A program made the position numbers and the translations under genes. From contig NZ_JNJA01000013.1 of NCBI RefSeq assembly GCF_000702665.1, positions 39,204 through 103,203 of the forward strand: DNA of 64,000 bases, given 5' to 3'. This document shows positions 33,870 through 41,788 of the stretch, one piece after another. The DNA is from Solidesulfovibrio alcoholivorans DSM 5433 (GTDB lineage Bacteria > Desulfobacterota > Desulfovibrionia > Desulfovibrionales > Desulfovibrionaceae). Under the pieces are notes generated by a model, which did not search any database, was not told the DNA's origin, and saw only the letters and a list, made by a program, of their open reading frames with translations. Numbering within the stretch: position 1 is the first letter of the stretch; every line of letters starts with the position of its first letter.

Positions 33870-34526
33870 CTAGTCGCAGCGGTGGCGGCTGCACGCGCCT
33901 TCGCTGATGAAGACCACGGACTCGGCGATGTTGGTGCACTGGTCGCAGACCCGCTTGAGCGCGTGGGCGATGAAGCTGATTTGCACGGCGCGTTCCACGG
34001 GCCGGGCCTCGTCGCGCATGAATTCGGTCATTTCCTTGAGGATGGCGACGTTGAGCTCCAGGATGTCCTCGGACTCCTCGCACAGGCGGCGGGCGAGCGC
34101 CATGTCGAGTTCGGCGAAGCACACGGCCGTGCGCGACAGAAAGTCGCGCGTGGCCTCGGCCAGTTCCTCGAGCCGGGCCGGCGGGGCCAGGGGGTCGCGC
34201 GCGACGAGCCACAACCCGCGATGGGCGACGCCCACGGCCTGGTCGCCGATGCGCTCGATGTCCCCCACCGTGCGCATGCAGCCGAGGATGTAGCGCAGGT
34301 CCCGGGCCACGGGCTGGTACAGGGCGAGCAGGCGCAGGATCTCGGCGTCCAGGGTGCATTCCAGGGCGTCGATGGCCGCGTCCGAGGCGATGACCGTGCG
34401 GGCCGGCCCGGGATCGCGCTCAAAGACCGTACGCAGGGATTTCTCCACGGCGACCTGGGCCATGTGAAAGGCCGTCAGCACATCCGTCTTGAGCTTTTCC
34501 AGGTCCGCCTCGATGATCCGTTCCAC
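33870..34526 (-). CDS. phoU: PhoU-family phosphate signalling protein
   Basis: 218 residues, two PhoU three-helix repeats. DLEKLKTDVLTAFHMAQVAVEKSL and VARDLRYILGCMRTVGDIERIGDQAVGVAH (first repeat, E-x-D-R-x-G-D metal motif), then RCVCDQCTNIAESVVF-like LKRVCDQCTNIAE (second). It negatively controls phosphate uptake with PstSCAB/PhoR in known systems, but no pst or pho gene is in this window. GGAGCGG precedes ATG. Confidence 0.9.
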   Translation of the reverse strand: MERIIEADLEKLKTDVLTAFHMAQVAVEKSLRTVFERDPGPARTVIASDAAIDALECTLDAEILRLLALYQPVARDLRYILGCMRTVGDIERIGDQAVGVAHRGLWLVARDPLAPPARLEELAEATRDFLSRTAVCFAELDMALARRLCEESEDILELNVAILKEMTEFMRDEARPVERAVQISFIAHALKRVCDQCTNIAESVVFISEGACSRHRCD

Positions 34527-34737
34527 GCCGCTCCTCCGCTCGCCCTTGGTGCATATGCAATGACTTCAAAGCGTATCCAACGGCCACACATCTGGCAAGA
34601 GTTCCCCCAAATTGTCACAAAGCGCGGCAGTCGGGAAGGCCGTTGCCGGCGGGCGACGGTATCCCGAACGACACCAACGTACTTTTCCGTGTCTGCTTGC
34701 AATTTCGACGGTTACGGCGAAAATCACCAACACGGCA

Positions 34738-34763
34738 GGGCGGCGTCCACGCGGACGCCGCCC
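34738..34763 (+). promoter_or_regulatory. Hairpin in the leader of the MFS transporter gene
   Basis: GGGCGGCGTCC / GGACGCCGCCC, 11 bp perfect with a 4-base loop, followed by GTTTCTCCCC. It lies about 30 bases before the MFS ATG, so it could be an attenuator for that gene or the remains of a terminator. The 210 bases before it contain no gene. Confidence 0.5.
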
Positions 34764-34791
34764 GTTTCTCCCCTCTCCAAAAGGATATCGC

Positions 34792-36225
34792 ATGTCGCGT
34801 CTTTCCGCCGGTTCGCCGGCCATGGTGCTCGTCACCGTCTGCATCGCCCAGTTCATGGCCCCGTTCATGCTCACGTCGGTGGGCGTGGCCCTGCCCTCGC
34901 TCGGCCGGGAGCTCGGGGCCACGGCCATGCAGCTCGGGCTCATCGAACAACTCTATGTCGTGTCCCTGGCCATGGGCATGCTCGCCTTCGGGCGCTGGGG
35001 CGACATCGTGGGCCAGCGCCGGGTGCTGTTGCCGGGGCTGGCCGTATTCACGGTCCTCACGTGTTCCCTGGGATTCACCACGTCCGTGCACATGGTGCTG
35101 CTCCAGCGCTTTTTCCAGGGCCTCGGCGCGTGCATGATGCTTTCCGGATCGCTGGCCTTGGTGGCCGCGGCCTATCCGCCGGAACTGCGCGGCCGCAAGA
35201 TCGGCATCGTCTCGGCGTTCACCTATGCCGGCCTTTCCGTGGGCCCGGTGCTCGGAGGCTACGTGACGGGCCATTTCGGCTGGCGCTACGTGTTCCTCAT
35301 GTCCGCGCCGCTCGGCATCGCGGCCACGGCCATGTGCCTTTTCGGCATGCGCGAGGCCCCGAGAAACGCCTCGGGCGAGCGCATGGACTGGCGCGGCGGC
35401 ATGTTCTACGCGGCGAGCGTCGGACTTTTCATGCTGGGCGCGGCCCATGCCCGGGAGATTCCCCTGGGGCCGGCCATGCTGGGGGGCGGCCTGCTTGGCC
35501 TGGCCGTCTTCCTGCGCCTGCAGGCGCGCACGCGCTGCGCCCTGCTCGACATGCACCTGCTCACGCACAACCGCTTTTTCACCCTGAGCTGCCTGGCGGC
35601 GCTCGGCAACTACGCCGCGACCTTCGGCATCACCTTCCTCATGAGCCTGTACCTGCAATACGCCAAGGGCCTGCCGCCGCGCATGGCCGGGTTCGTGCTG
35701 CTGTTCCAGCCCATCCTGCAAGTGGTGGCCTCGCCCATCGCCGGGCGGCTGACGGAGCGGTTCGCCGCGGAAAAGCTCGCGACCGTGGGCATGCTGGTCA
35801 GCTCCGCCGGCCTGTTCCTGGCGGCCGCGACCGCAAGCGCGACCACACCCCTCTGGCTGCTCGTCGCGGAGCTGATGCTCATCGGCACGGGGTTCGGCGT
35901 CTTCATCACGCCCAATTCCACGGCGATCATGGGCAGCGTGCAGCAGCGCCAGTTCGGGCTGGCCTCGGGCATGATCGCGGCCATGCGCACGCTCGGCATG
36001 GCCGTGTCCATGACCACGGTCACGCTGATTTTCTCGCTTCTGATGGGCGACGCGACGATCACGCCGGACACGCTGCCGGCGTTTCTGACAAGCATGCGCA
36101 TCGGGCTTTCGGCCTTCGCCGTGTTCTCGTGCCTGGGGGTGATTTTGTCGCTGTGGCGGGGGAAAAAGGCGGGAGGGACCGGCCAGCCCCTCCCGCGCAC
36201 GGAAGCTACTTGTAGTAAATCTTGA
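34792..36225 (+). CDS. MFS transporter, DHA2 (EmrB/QacA) drug-efflux family
   Basis: 477 residues with about 14 hydrophobic segments. FMLTSVGVALPSLGRELGAT is the motif-D1 region; GRWGDIVGQRRVLL is MFS motif A; LQRFFQGLGACMM is motif B; SVGPVLGGYVTGHFGWRYVFL is motif C, diagnostic of antiporters. It should expel drugs or organic compounds in exchange for protons. AAAAGGA lies 8 bases before ATG 34792. The 3' end overlaps the convergent pyruvate kinase gene by 20 bases. Confidence 0.9.
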   Translation: MSRLSAGSPAMVLVTVCIAQFMAPFMLTSVGVALPSLGRELGATAMQLGLIEQLYVVSLAMGMLAFGRWGDIVGQRRVLLPGLAVFTVLTCSLGFTTSVHMVLLQRFFQGLGACMMLSGSLALVAAAYPPELRGRKIGIVSAFTYAGLSVGPVLGGYVTGHFGWRYVFLMSAPLGIAATAMCLFGMREAPRNASGERMDWRGGMFYAASVGLFMLGAAHAREIPLGPAMLGGGLLGLAVFLRLQARTRCALLDMHLLTHNRFFTLSCLAALGNYAATFGITFLMSLYLQYAKGLPPRMAGFVLLFQPILQVVASPIAGRLTERFAAEKLATVGMLVSSAGLFLAAATASATTPLWLLVAELMLIGTGFGVFITPNSTAIMGSVQQRQFGLASGMIAAMRTLGMAVSMTTVTLIFSLLMGDATITPDTLPAFLTSMRIGLSAFAVFSCLGVILSLWRGKKAGGTGQPLPRTEATCSKS

Positions 36226-37636
36226 CCTCGTTGGTCCCCGGCGTCTCGTTGCCCGGGGTGGGGCGGCCGGCGGTGATGACCACCGGCTCGCCCGGCGCGA
36301 TGTCCGGGCAGGCGCGCACGAACGCCTCCACGCGGGCGATGTGGTCCTCGTCGGAACCGCCCTCGATCAGGCGCGGCCGCACGCCCCAGGCGAAGTTCAA
36401 GAAACGCAGCACGCGCGGGTCCGGCGTCACGCCGAAAATCTGCTGGCGCGGCCGGCGGCTCGAGGTGATCCGGGCGTTGTAGCCGCTCAAGGAATGGCAG
36501 ACGATGGCCTTGGCCTCCATGTTGTCGGCAATCAGGCACGCCGAATAGGCCACGAACTTGCCCGGGTTCTTCTCGCGCTTGGGCGCGTAGGGCGAAGGAA
36601 TGCGCTCCAGGTAGTACTCCAGCGCATTGTCGGAAATCTCCCGCATCACGCGCACCGTCTCCACCACATGGTCGCCCACGGCCGTCTCCTCGGACAGCAT
36701 GACGCAGTCCGCGCCGTCCAGGATGGCGTTGGCCACGTCCGTGGATTCCGCGCGGGTCGGGATGGGGTTTTTGACCATGGAGAGCAGCATCTGCGTGGCC
36801 ACGATGACCGGGCGCTGGGCGTGGCGGCAGGCGCGGATGATCTTCTTCTGGATGATCGGCAGCTCCGGGATGGGGCACTCCAGGCCAAGGTCGCCGCGCG
36901 CCACCATGACCGCGTCCGTGACCTTGAGGATCTCGTCCAAGTTGTCCACGGCGTTTTGCCGTTCGAGCTTGGAGACCACGGGCGCCCAGACGCCGTGCTT
37001 CTTGATCTCCTCCTTGGTCATGACCACGTCGCCCGCGTTTTGCACGAACGAGATGGCCAGGGCGTCCACGCCCACTTCGAGGCCCTCGTGGAGGTCCTTG
37101 ACGTCCTTGGCCGTCAGCGCCGGCAGGGGATGGTGCTTGCCGGGAAAGGCGATACCCTTGTTCGACGAAAGCAGGCCCGCGTTCTGCGCCTCGATCTCGT
37201 AGAGCCGGTCGGCCTTTATCTCGCGGGTGACGTAGAACTGGAGCAGGCCGTCGCTCAAATTGACGGGCATGCCCACGCGCAGGCCGGCGAGCAGCTCGGG
37301 CATGTCGAGCGAGACGAACACGCGTTCGTCCTTGGCCGGATCGGGGCGTTCGTCGGGAAGCCCCAGCAGCAGGCATTCGCCCTTGTCCACGGTGCGCGGC
37401 GAGTCGGCCACTTCGCCGATGCGGGTTTTCGGGCCGCACAGGTCGCCGAGCGCGGTCAGCGGAATGCCGAATTCCCCTTCCAGGGAGCGGATGGTCTTGA
37501 TGATGGGCTCGAAATAGGCGGCGTCGGCATGGGAGAAATTGAGACGAAAGATGCGCACGCCGTGCCGGACCATTTCACGCATGATTTCCGGTTTGAGCGA
37601 CGCGGGACCCAGGGTGGCCACGATCTTGGTGTGCAT
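36206..37636 (-). CDS. pyk: Pyruvate kinase
   Basis: 476 residues. HTKIVATLGPASLKPE at the N-terminus, FRLNFSHAD, GDLCGPKTRIGE, the catalytic Lys in VVSKLERQNAVDNL, MVARGDLGLECP and the signature NPIPTRAESTDVANAILDGAD follow in order; the C-terminal regulatory domain is present. It makes pyruvate and ATP from phosphoenolpyruvate. GGAGG five bases before ATG 37636 fixes the start; in-frame 37696 would add 20 unlike residues. Its end overlaps the MFS gene (convergent). Confidence 0.96.
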   Translation of the reverse strand: MHTKIVATLGPASLKPEIMREMVRHGVRIFRLNFSHADAAYFEPIIKTIRSLEGEFGIPLTALGDLCGPKTRIGEVADSPRTVDKGECLLLGLPDERPDPAKDERVFVSLDMPELLAGLRVGMPVNLSDGLLQFYVTREIKADRLYEIEAQNAGLLSSNKGIAFPGKHHPLPALTAKDVKDLHEGLEVGVDALAISFVQNAGDVVMTKEEIKKHGVWAPVVSKLERQNAVDNLDEILKVTDAVMVARGDLGLECPIPELPIIQKKIIRACRHAQRPVIVATQMLLSMVKNPIPTRAESTDVANAILDGADCVMLSEETAVGDHVVETVRVMREISDNALEYYLERIPSPYAPKREKNPGKFVAYSACLIADNMEAKAIVCHSLSGYNARITSSRRPRQQIFGVTPDPRVLRFLNFAWGVRPRLIEGGSDEDHIARVEAFVRACPDIAPGEPVVITAGRPTPGNETPGTNEVKIYYK

Positions 37637-37816
37637 GCTTGCCTCCAGGCGTGTCCGGCCCGCCTCCCGGCGCACGGCGGGAAAAAGCGGATGCATGCCG
37701 GACGGGTTTGGGATAGGCTAATCCCCGGCTGATTGCCGTTTCGCGACAACCCCCTGTCTACTGGGGTCCCGCATTTTGGACAAGGCCGAAGGCATGCGCA
37801 AGGAGGATGACGTTTC

Positions 37817-38137
37817 ATGGGCAGCGACGCGGATTTCAACGAAGCCAAGGGGAAAGGGACCTGCAAGGAGGGGCGTTCCGGACAGGAACCCTGTTTCCCT
37901 CCCGTTTCCTTCATCACCTTCGTTCTCTCCCTGGCCCAGTCGGCCATGGTGCTCATGGGCGAAGCCCCGGACCCGGACACGGGCGAGTACATGCAAAACC
38001 TGCCGCAGGCCAAGCACACCATCGACATCCTGGCCATGCTCGACTGCAAGACGCGCGGCAACCTCGGCGGCGAGGAACGCGACGTCCTCGAAAACATTCT
38101 GTGCGAACTGCGTATGACCTACGTCAGGAAGCAGTAA
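37817..38137 (+). CDS. DUF1844-family small protein
   Basis: 106 residues. VSFITFVLSLAQSAMVLMGEAPDPDTGEYMQNLPQAKHTIDIL and CKTRGNLGGEERDVLENILCELRM match the DUF1844 pattern seen in sulfate reducers and other bacteria. The family has no assigned function. The protein is soluble and acidic in the middle. AAGGAGG precedes the ATG at a distance of 12 bases. It is followed by argC after 14 bases; the two probably form an operon. Confidence 0.85.
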   Translation: MGSDADFNEAKGKGTCKEGRSGQEPCFPPVSFITFVLSLAQSAMVLMGEAPDPDTGEYMQNLPQAKHTIDILAMLDCKTRGNLGGEERDVLENILCELRMTYVRKQ

Positions 38138-38151
38138 CCCCGGAGACCGCC

Positions 38152-39204
38152 ATGGAAACCATTCCCGTCGGCCTCGTCGGCGTCACGGGCTATACCGGCA
38201 TGGAGCTGGCCCGCATCCTGGCCGTGCATCCCGTGCTGCGGCTTGCGCGCGCCACGTCCCGCACCGAGGCCGGCAAACCCCTGTCCGCCATCTATCCCTT
38301 CCTGCAGGGCTTCATGGCCGGCGACGTGCGCATGACCGAACCGGACGCCGCCGACTTGGCCGCGTCCTGCAAACTGGTCTTTCTCGCCGTGCCCCACGGC
38401 GCGGCCATGGACTACGCCGCCGAGCTGCTCGCCGCCGGGCTCAAGGTCGTGGACCTTTCCGCCGACTTCCGCCTGGCGGACAAGGACGTCTACGCCGCCT
38501 GGTACGGCCTGGACCACCGCCACCCCGACCTTCTGCCCCAGGCCGTCTACGGCCTGCCGGAGCTCTACGGCCCGGCCATCAAGAAGACCCGGCTCGTGGC
38601 CAACCCCGGCTGCTACCCCACCTCGATCATCCTCGGGCTGGCCCCGGCGCTTGGCGCGGGGCTCGTCGAGACCGACGGCATCGTGGCCGACAGCAAGTCC
38701 GGCGCGTCCGGGGCCGGGCGCAAGGCCGCCGTACCCACGCTTTTTTGCGAGGTCCACGACACCTTCCGCGCCTACAACCTGGGCAAGCACCGCCACACCC
38801 CCGAGATCGAGCAGGAAGTCTCGAAAATCGCCGGCGCGGGGATCACCCTGTCGTTCAATCCGCACCTGCTGCCCATCGACCGGGGCATCCTCTCCACCAT
38901 CTACACGCGCCTGACGCGCGAGGCGACCGTGGAAGAGGTCCATGCCCTCTACAAGAAGCACTACGCGGACAACTCCTGGGTGCGCGTGCTGCCGCCGGGG
39001 AAACTCCCCGAAACGCGCTTCGTGCGCGGCACCATGTTCTGCGACATCGGCCTCGTGGTCGATGCGCGCACCGGCCGGCTCGTCATCGTTTCGGCCATCG
39101 ACAACCTCTGCCGCGGCGCGTCCGGCCAGGCCGTGGCCTGCGCCAACCTGATGACCGGCCTGCCGCTCGACACGGGGCTGCACCTCGCGCCCCTGATGCC
39201 GTAA
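38152..39204 (+). CDS. argC: N-acetyl-gamma-glutamyl-phosphate reductase
   Basis: 350 residues. VGLVGVTGYTGMELARIL is the NADP-binding N-terminus; the catalytic Cys is in LVANPGCYPTSIIL (about 148); SGASGAGRKA, FNPHLLPIDRGILSTIY and VRGTMFCDIGLVVD are conserved. It reduces acetylglutamyl phosphate in arginine synthesis. GGAGA precedes ATG 38152. No other arg genes are near. A type-2 hairpin repeat follows the stop. Confidence 0.95.
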   Translation: METIPVGLVGVTGYTGMELARILAVHPVLRLARATSRTEAGKPLSAIYPFLQGFMAGDVRMTEPDAADLAASCKLVFLAVPHGAAMDYAAELLAAGLKVVDLSADFRLADKDVYAAWYGLDHRHPDLLPQAVYGLPELYGPAIKKTRLVANPGCYPTSIILGLAPALGAGLVETDGIVADSKSGASGAGRKAAVPTLFCEVHDTFRAYNLGKHRHTPEIEQEVSKIAGAGITLSFNPHLLPIDRGILSTIYTRLTREATVEEVHALYKKHYADNSWVRVLPPGKLPETRFVRGTMFCDIGLVVDARTGRLVIVSAIDNLCRGASGQAVACANLMTGLPLDTGLHLAPLMP

Positions 39205-39225
39205 CAAGGGAAGACGGAAGATGCG

Positions 39226-39262
39226 GGGAGGGAACCCCTTTTTTGAAAAAAGCGGTTCCCTC
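39226..39262 (+). repeat. Type-2 hairpin repeat after argC
   Basis: GGGGAGGGAACCCC, six T, G, six A, GCGGTTCCCTCCCC. A 20-bp class stem with T/A centre, the second of three in the window. It begins 22 bases after the argC stop; as a hairpin without a trailing U-run it may work as a weak terminator. Confidence 0.7.
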
Positions 39263-39414
39263 CCCGCGCCCCTCCCTCCCGAAAACTTTCATGGGGAGAT
39301 GCCGGCCTTCCCGGCCAAAAGCATATTTTGCAGTCGGGATGACGCCTTCCCGAACGGTCATTTCGACGAGTCTTCGAGGAGAAATCCCTTTCTCCGAGAG
39401 CACAGGAGAACCGC

Positions 39415-39663
39415 ATGACGCTCGACAACGTGCGCCGGCTCTACGAGCGCTTCGATACGGACAAGGAACTGCGCGCCAGGCTGTACGCGGCCGAAGGCCC
39501 CGAGGGCCGCGAGGCCGTGCTGCGCGAGGCGGGACTTTATTTCTCCGACGTCGAATTCGACGAGATGGAAAGCGTGCTCCACGTCAAGTGCCAGACCCAC
39601 GAGCAGGCCGAGCGCTTTTTCGAATTCCGCGACTGGTGGAATTTCCTGCGCCACTCGTCGTAA
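39415..39663 (+). CDS. Small Nif11-like protein
   Basis: 82 residues. VRRLYERFDTDKELRARLYAAEGPEGREAVLREAGLYFSDVEFDEM resembles the Nif11 / nitrile-hydratase-leader-like helical domain. The tail (CQTHEQAERFFEFRDWWNFLRHSS) lacks a Gly-Gly cleavage site. In other genomes such domains occur in nitrogen-fixation clusters or as peptide precursors; neither context is found here. It is followed by the DUF1847 gene 15 bases later with GGAGG between, so these two probably work together. Confidence 0.65.
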   Translation: MTLDNVRRLYERFDTDKELRARLYAAEGPEGREAVLREAGLYFSDVEFDEMESVLHVKCQTHEQAERFFEFRDWWNFLRHSS

Positions 39664-39678
39664 AGGAGGCATCCTGCC

Positions 39679-40374
39679 ATGGTCGATGCTTTTCCCCTGC
39701 CGCAATGCGCCCTGTGCCCCTACGACTGGTCCGAACGCTTCTGCCGCACGGGCAAGGGCAAGGCCCCCAAGGACTGCCCGTCGCTGCATATGCGCGCCCT
39801 CACGCAGGACGCCGTGGCGCGCAGCACGTCCCCGGAGCTCGGCTCCTTCGCCAAGGCGGCCTCGGTGCAGGAGGCCACCTGCTACGGCGGCCGCGAGGCC
39901 GGCTACGACGCCGTGCGCACCATCAAGCCCCGTATCGTGGAGATCGTGGAATTCGCCCGGCGCATGGGCTACGCGCGCCTGGGACTGGTCTTCTGCGTCG
40001 GCCTGCGCAAGGAAGCGGCCGTGGTCCACGAGATCCTGGCGACCAACGGCTTCGAGGTCGCCTCGGTCTCCTGCAAGGTCGGCGGCGTGTCCAAGCAGGT
40101 CCTCGGCATCGCCCCGGAAGATCAGGTCGATCCGGCGGCGGCGCACGAAACCATGTGCAACCCGGTCATGCAGGCGCTGGCCGTCAACGCGGCGCAGACG
40201 GACTTCAACGTGCTGCTCGGGCTTTGCGTCGGGCACGATTCCCTTTTCTTCAAGCACGCCGCGGCCATGGGCACGGTGCTCGCGGTCAAGGACCGTCTGC
40301 TCGGCCACAATCCCCTGGCCGCCATCTACCAGTACGAGAGCTATTACAGGTATCTCAAAAAGCCGCTGCCGTAG
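39679..40374 (+). CDS. DUF1847-family cysteine-rich protein
   Basis: 231 residues, ten cysteines. CALCPYDWSERFCRTGKGKAPKDCPS at the N-terminus looks like a metal-binding knuckle. RIVEIVEFARRMGYARLGLVFCVGLRKEA and GLCVGHDSLFFKHAAAMGTVLAVKDRLLGHNPLAAIY are family landmarks. DUF1847 proteins may bind a metal or cluster; no reaction is known to me. GGAGG precedes the ATG. Its partner is the upstream Nif11-like gene. Confidence 0.85.
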   Translation: MVDAFPLPQCALCPYDWSERFCRTGKGKAPKDCPSLHMRALTQDAVARSTSPELGSFAKAASVQEATCYGGREAGYDAVRTIKPRIVEIVEFARRMGYARLGLVFCVGLRKEAAVVHEILATNGFEVASVSCKVGGVSKQVLGIAPEDQVDPAAAHETMCNPVMQALAVNAAQTDFNVLLGLCVGHDSLFFKHAAAMGTVLAVKDRLLGHNPLAAIYQYESYYRYLKKPLP

Positions 40375-40431
40375 GGAGGGGCTTTTTCCGGGAGGGCGGA
40401 GAGGGACTTGGCCCCCTCGCCCCGCGACACC

Positions 40432-41787
40432 TCACGGCTCGCTCATCGACTCGTGCAATCCCCGGAGGATCGGGTCGAGCAGGTAGCTGGCCACGCGTCG
40501 CTTGCCGACAAGGATTTCCGCCGTGAGCGTCATGCCGGGCAGGAGCCGGAAGTCCGGCCCGACCCCGCGCAGCTGCGTCGCCGTCAGGCGGATGCGCGCC
40601 TTGTAATATACGCCGCCGCCCTGCTCGTCCTCGCCCGCGGCCTTGGCCCCTTCGTCCACGAAGGCATCGGGGCTGACCATGCGTACCACGCCGTCCACGA
40701 AACCATGGCGCTGGAACGGGAAAGCCGCGAGCTTCAACCGCGCCGCTTCGCCTTCGCGGATGTGCCCGATGTCCTTGGCCGCGATCTCCACCTCGGCTTC
40801 CAGGGCGTCCGGCCCGTCGCCAAGCGGTACCAGCGTGCAAAACGTCTCCGCCGCCTTGGCCACCGACCCCTCCGAAAGCGGCGCGACGTCCTTGACCACC
40901 GCGTCGGCCACGGCGGTCAGTTCCACAAGCTCGTTGCGGCGCGAGGCCTTGGCCAGGGTGTGCTCCACTTCGTCAAGCTGCTGGCTGGACTCGAGCAACT
41001 GGCTCGCGGTCTGGGAGTACCAGTTGCTGCTGAACGCCTGCCGCTCCATCCTGGCCTGGCTGAGCTTCTCCTTGAGCAGCTCCTCCTTGTCCACGGCCTT
41101 GGCCACGAGGTCGTCCACACGCAGGCGCTCGCGTAACGCGCCCAGGTATTCCACCTTGCTCGCGCTTCCCCCGGGGGAAAGCTTGGCGTACATTTGTTCG
41201 ATTTGCTTGGCCAACTCCCCCTGCTCGGCCAAACGCTTCTGCTCGTTCTTCACGGCGGCGAGACCTTCCTCGAGTGTGGCCACCTCGCGCTCGCTGGCCT
41301 CGACCTTGGCGCGGTATTCCTCCTTGCGCAGGGTGAAAAGCGCCAGGCGCACCCGCTCCTCGGGGTCGGGGGAATCGGAAGACGCGGCGGGCAGGGGCTT
41401 GCCGTAGAGTTCGGCGGCAAGCAGCGCCGTAAAAGCGGCGAGAAACCGCCGTTTGGCCACGAGCTGCCCGAGGTCGGCGCTGGCGAAGGTCGGGTCGAGA
41501 GTGGCCAGCACCGCGCCTTTTTTCACCACATCGCCCGGGCGCACGTTGATCGCCCGCACCACCGCCGTCTCCAGCGGCTGCACCAGGATGGGCGGCACCC
41601 TGGTCACGAGCATGCCCTTGGCCGAAACCACGCGATCGAGCTCGGAATACCACGACCACAGCGCGCCGAAGACCAGGGCCGCGAAAATACAGTAGAGCGC
41701 CCATCTGGCCTGGGGCGGCAGCCGCCCCTCGCCCACGGCCACGGCGTCGGGCTGGAACTCCATGGCCTCGCGGCGGATGCGCGCCAT
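40432..41787 (-). CDS. HlyD-family periplasmic adaptor of a type I secretion system
   Basis: 451 residues. A short cytoplasmic N-terminus and one membrane helix (about 29-47) precede a lipoyl half (LVQPLETAVVRAINVRPGDVVKKGAVLATLDPTF), a long helical hairpin (about 120-290, with EASEREVATLEEGLAAVKNEQKRLAEQG) and the second lipoyl/beta-barrel part (EAEVEIAAKDIGHIREGEAARLKL). It should bridge the inner-membrane ABC transporter and a TolC-type outer-membrane channel. The gene begins one base after the ABC gene's stop (TGACATG). No TolC gene is in the window. Confidence 0.9.
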   Translation of the reverse strand: MARIRREAMEFQPDAVAVGEGRLPPQARWALYCIFAALVFGALWSWYSELDRVVSAKGMLVTRVPPILVQPLETAVVRAINVRPGDVVKKGAVLATLDPTFASADLGQLVAKRRFLAAFTALLAAELYGKPLPAASSDSPDPEERVRLALFTLRKEEYRAKVEASEREVATLEEGLAAVKNEQKRLAEQGELAKQIEQMYAKLSPGGSASKVEYLGALRERLRVDDLVAKAVDKEELLKEKLSQARMERQAFSSNWYSQTASQLLESSQQLDEVEHTLAKASRRNELVELTAVADAVVKDVAPLSEGSVAKAAETFCTLVPLGDGPDALEAEVEIAAKDIGHIREGEAARLKLAAFPFQRHGFVDGVVRMVSPDAFVDEGAKAAGEDEQGGGVYYKARIRLTATQLRGVGPDFRLLPGMTLTAEILVGKRRVASYLLDPILRGLHESMSEP

Positions 41788-41788
41788 G

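Noticed and set aside
39415..39663. RiPP precursor (Nif11 leader)
   Set aside because: No Gly-Gly cleavage site, no modifying enzyme and no transporter with a peptidase nearby; the C-terminal part is not like a core peptide.
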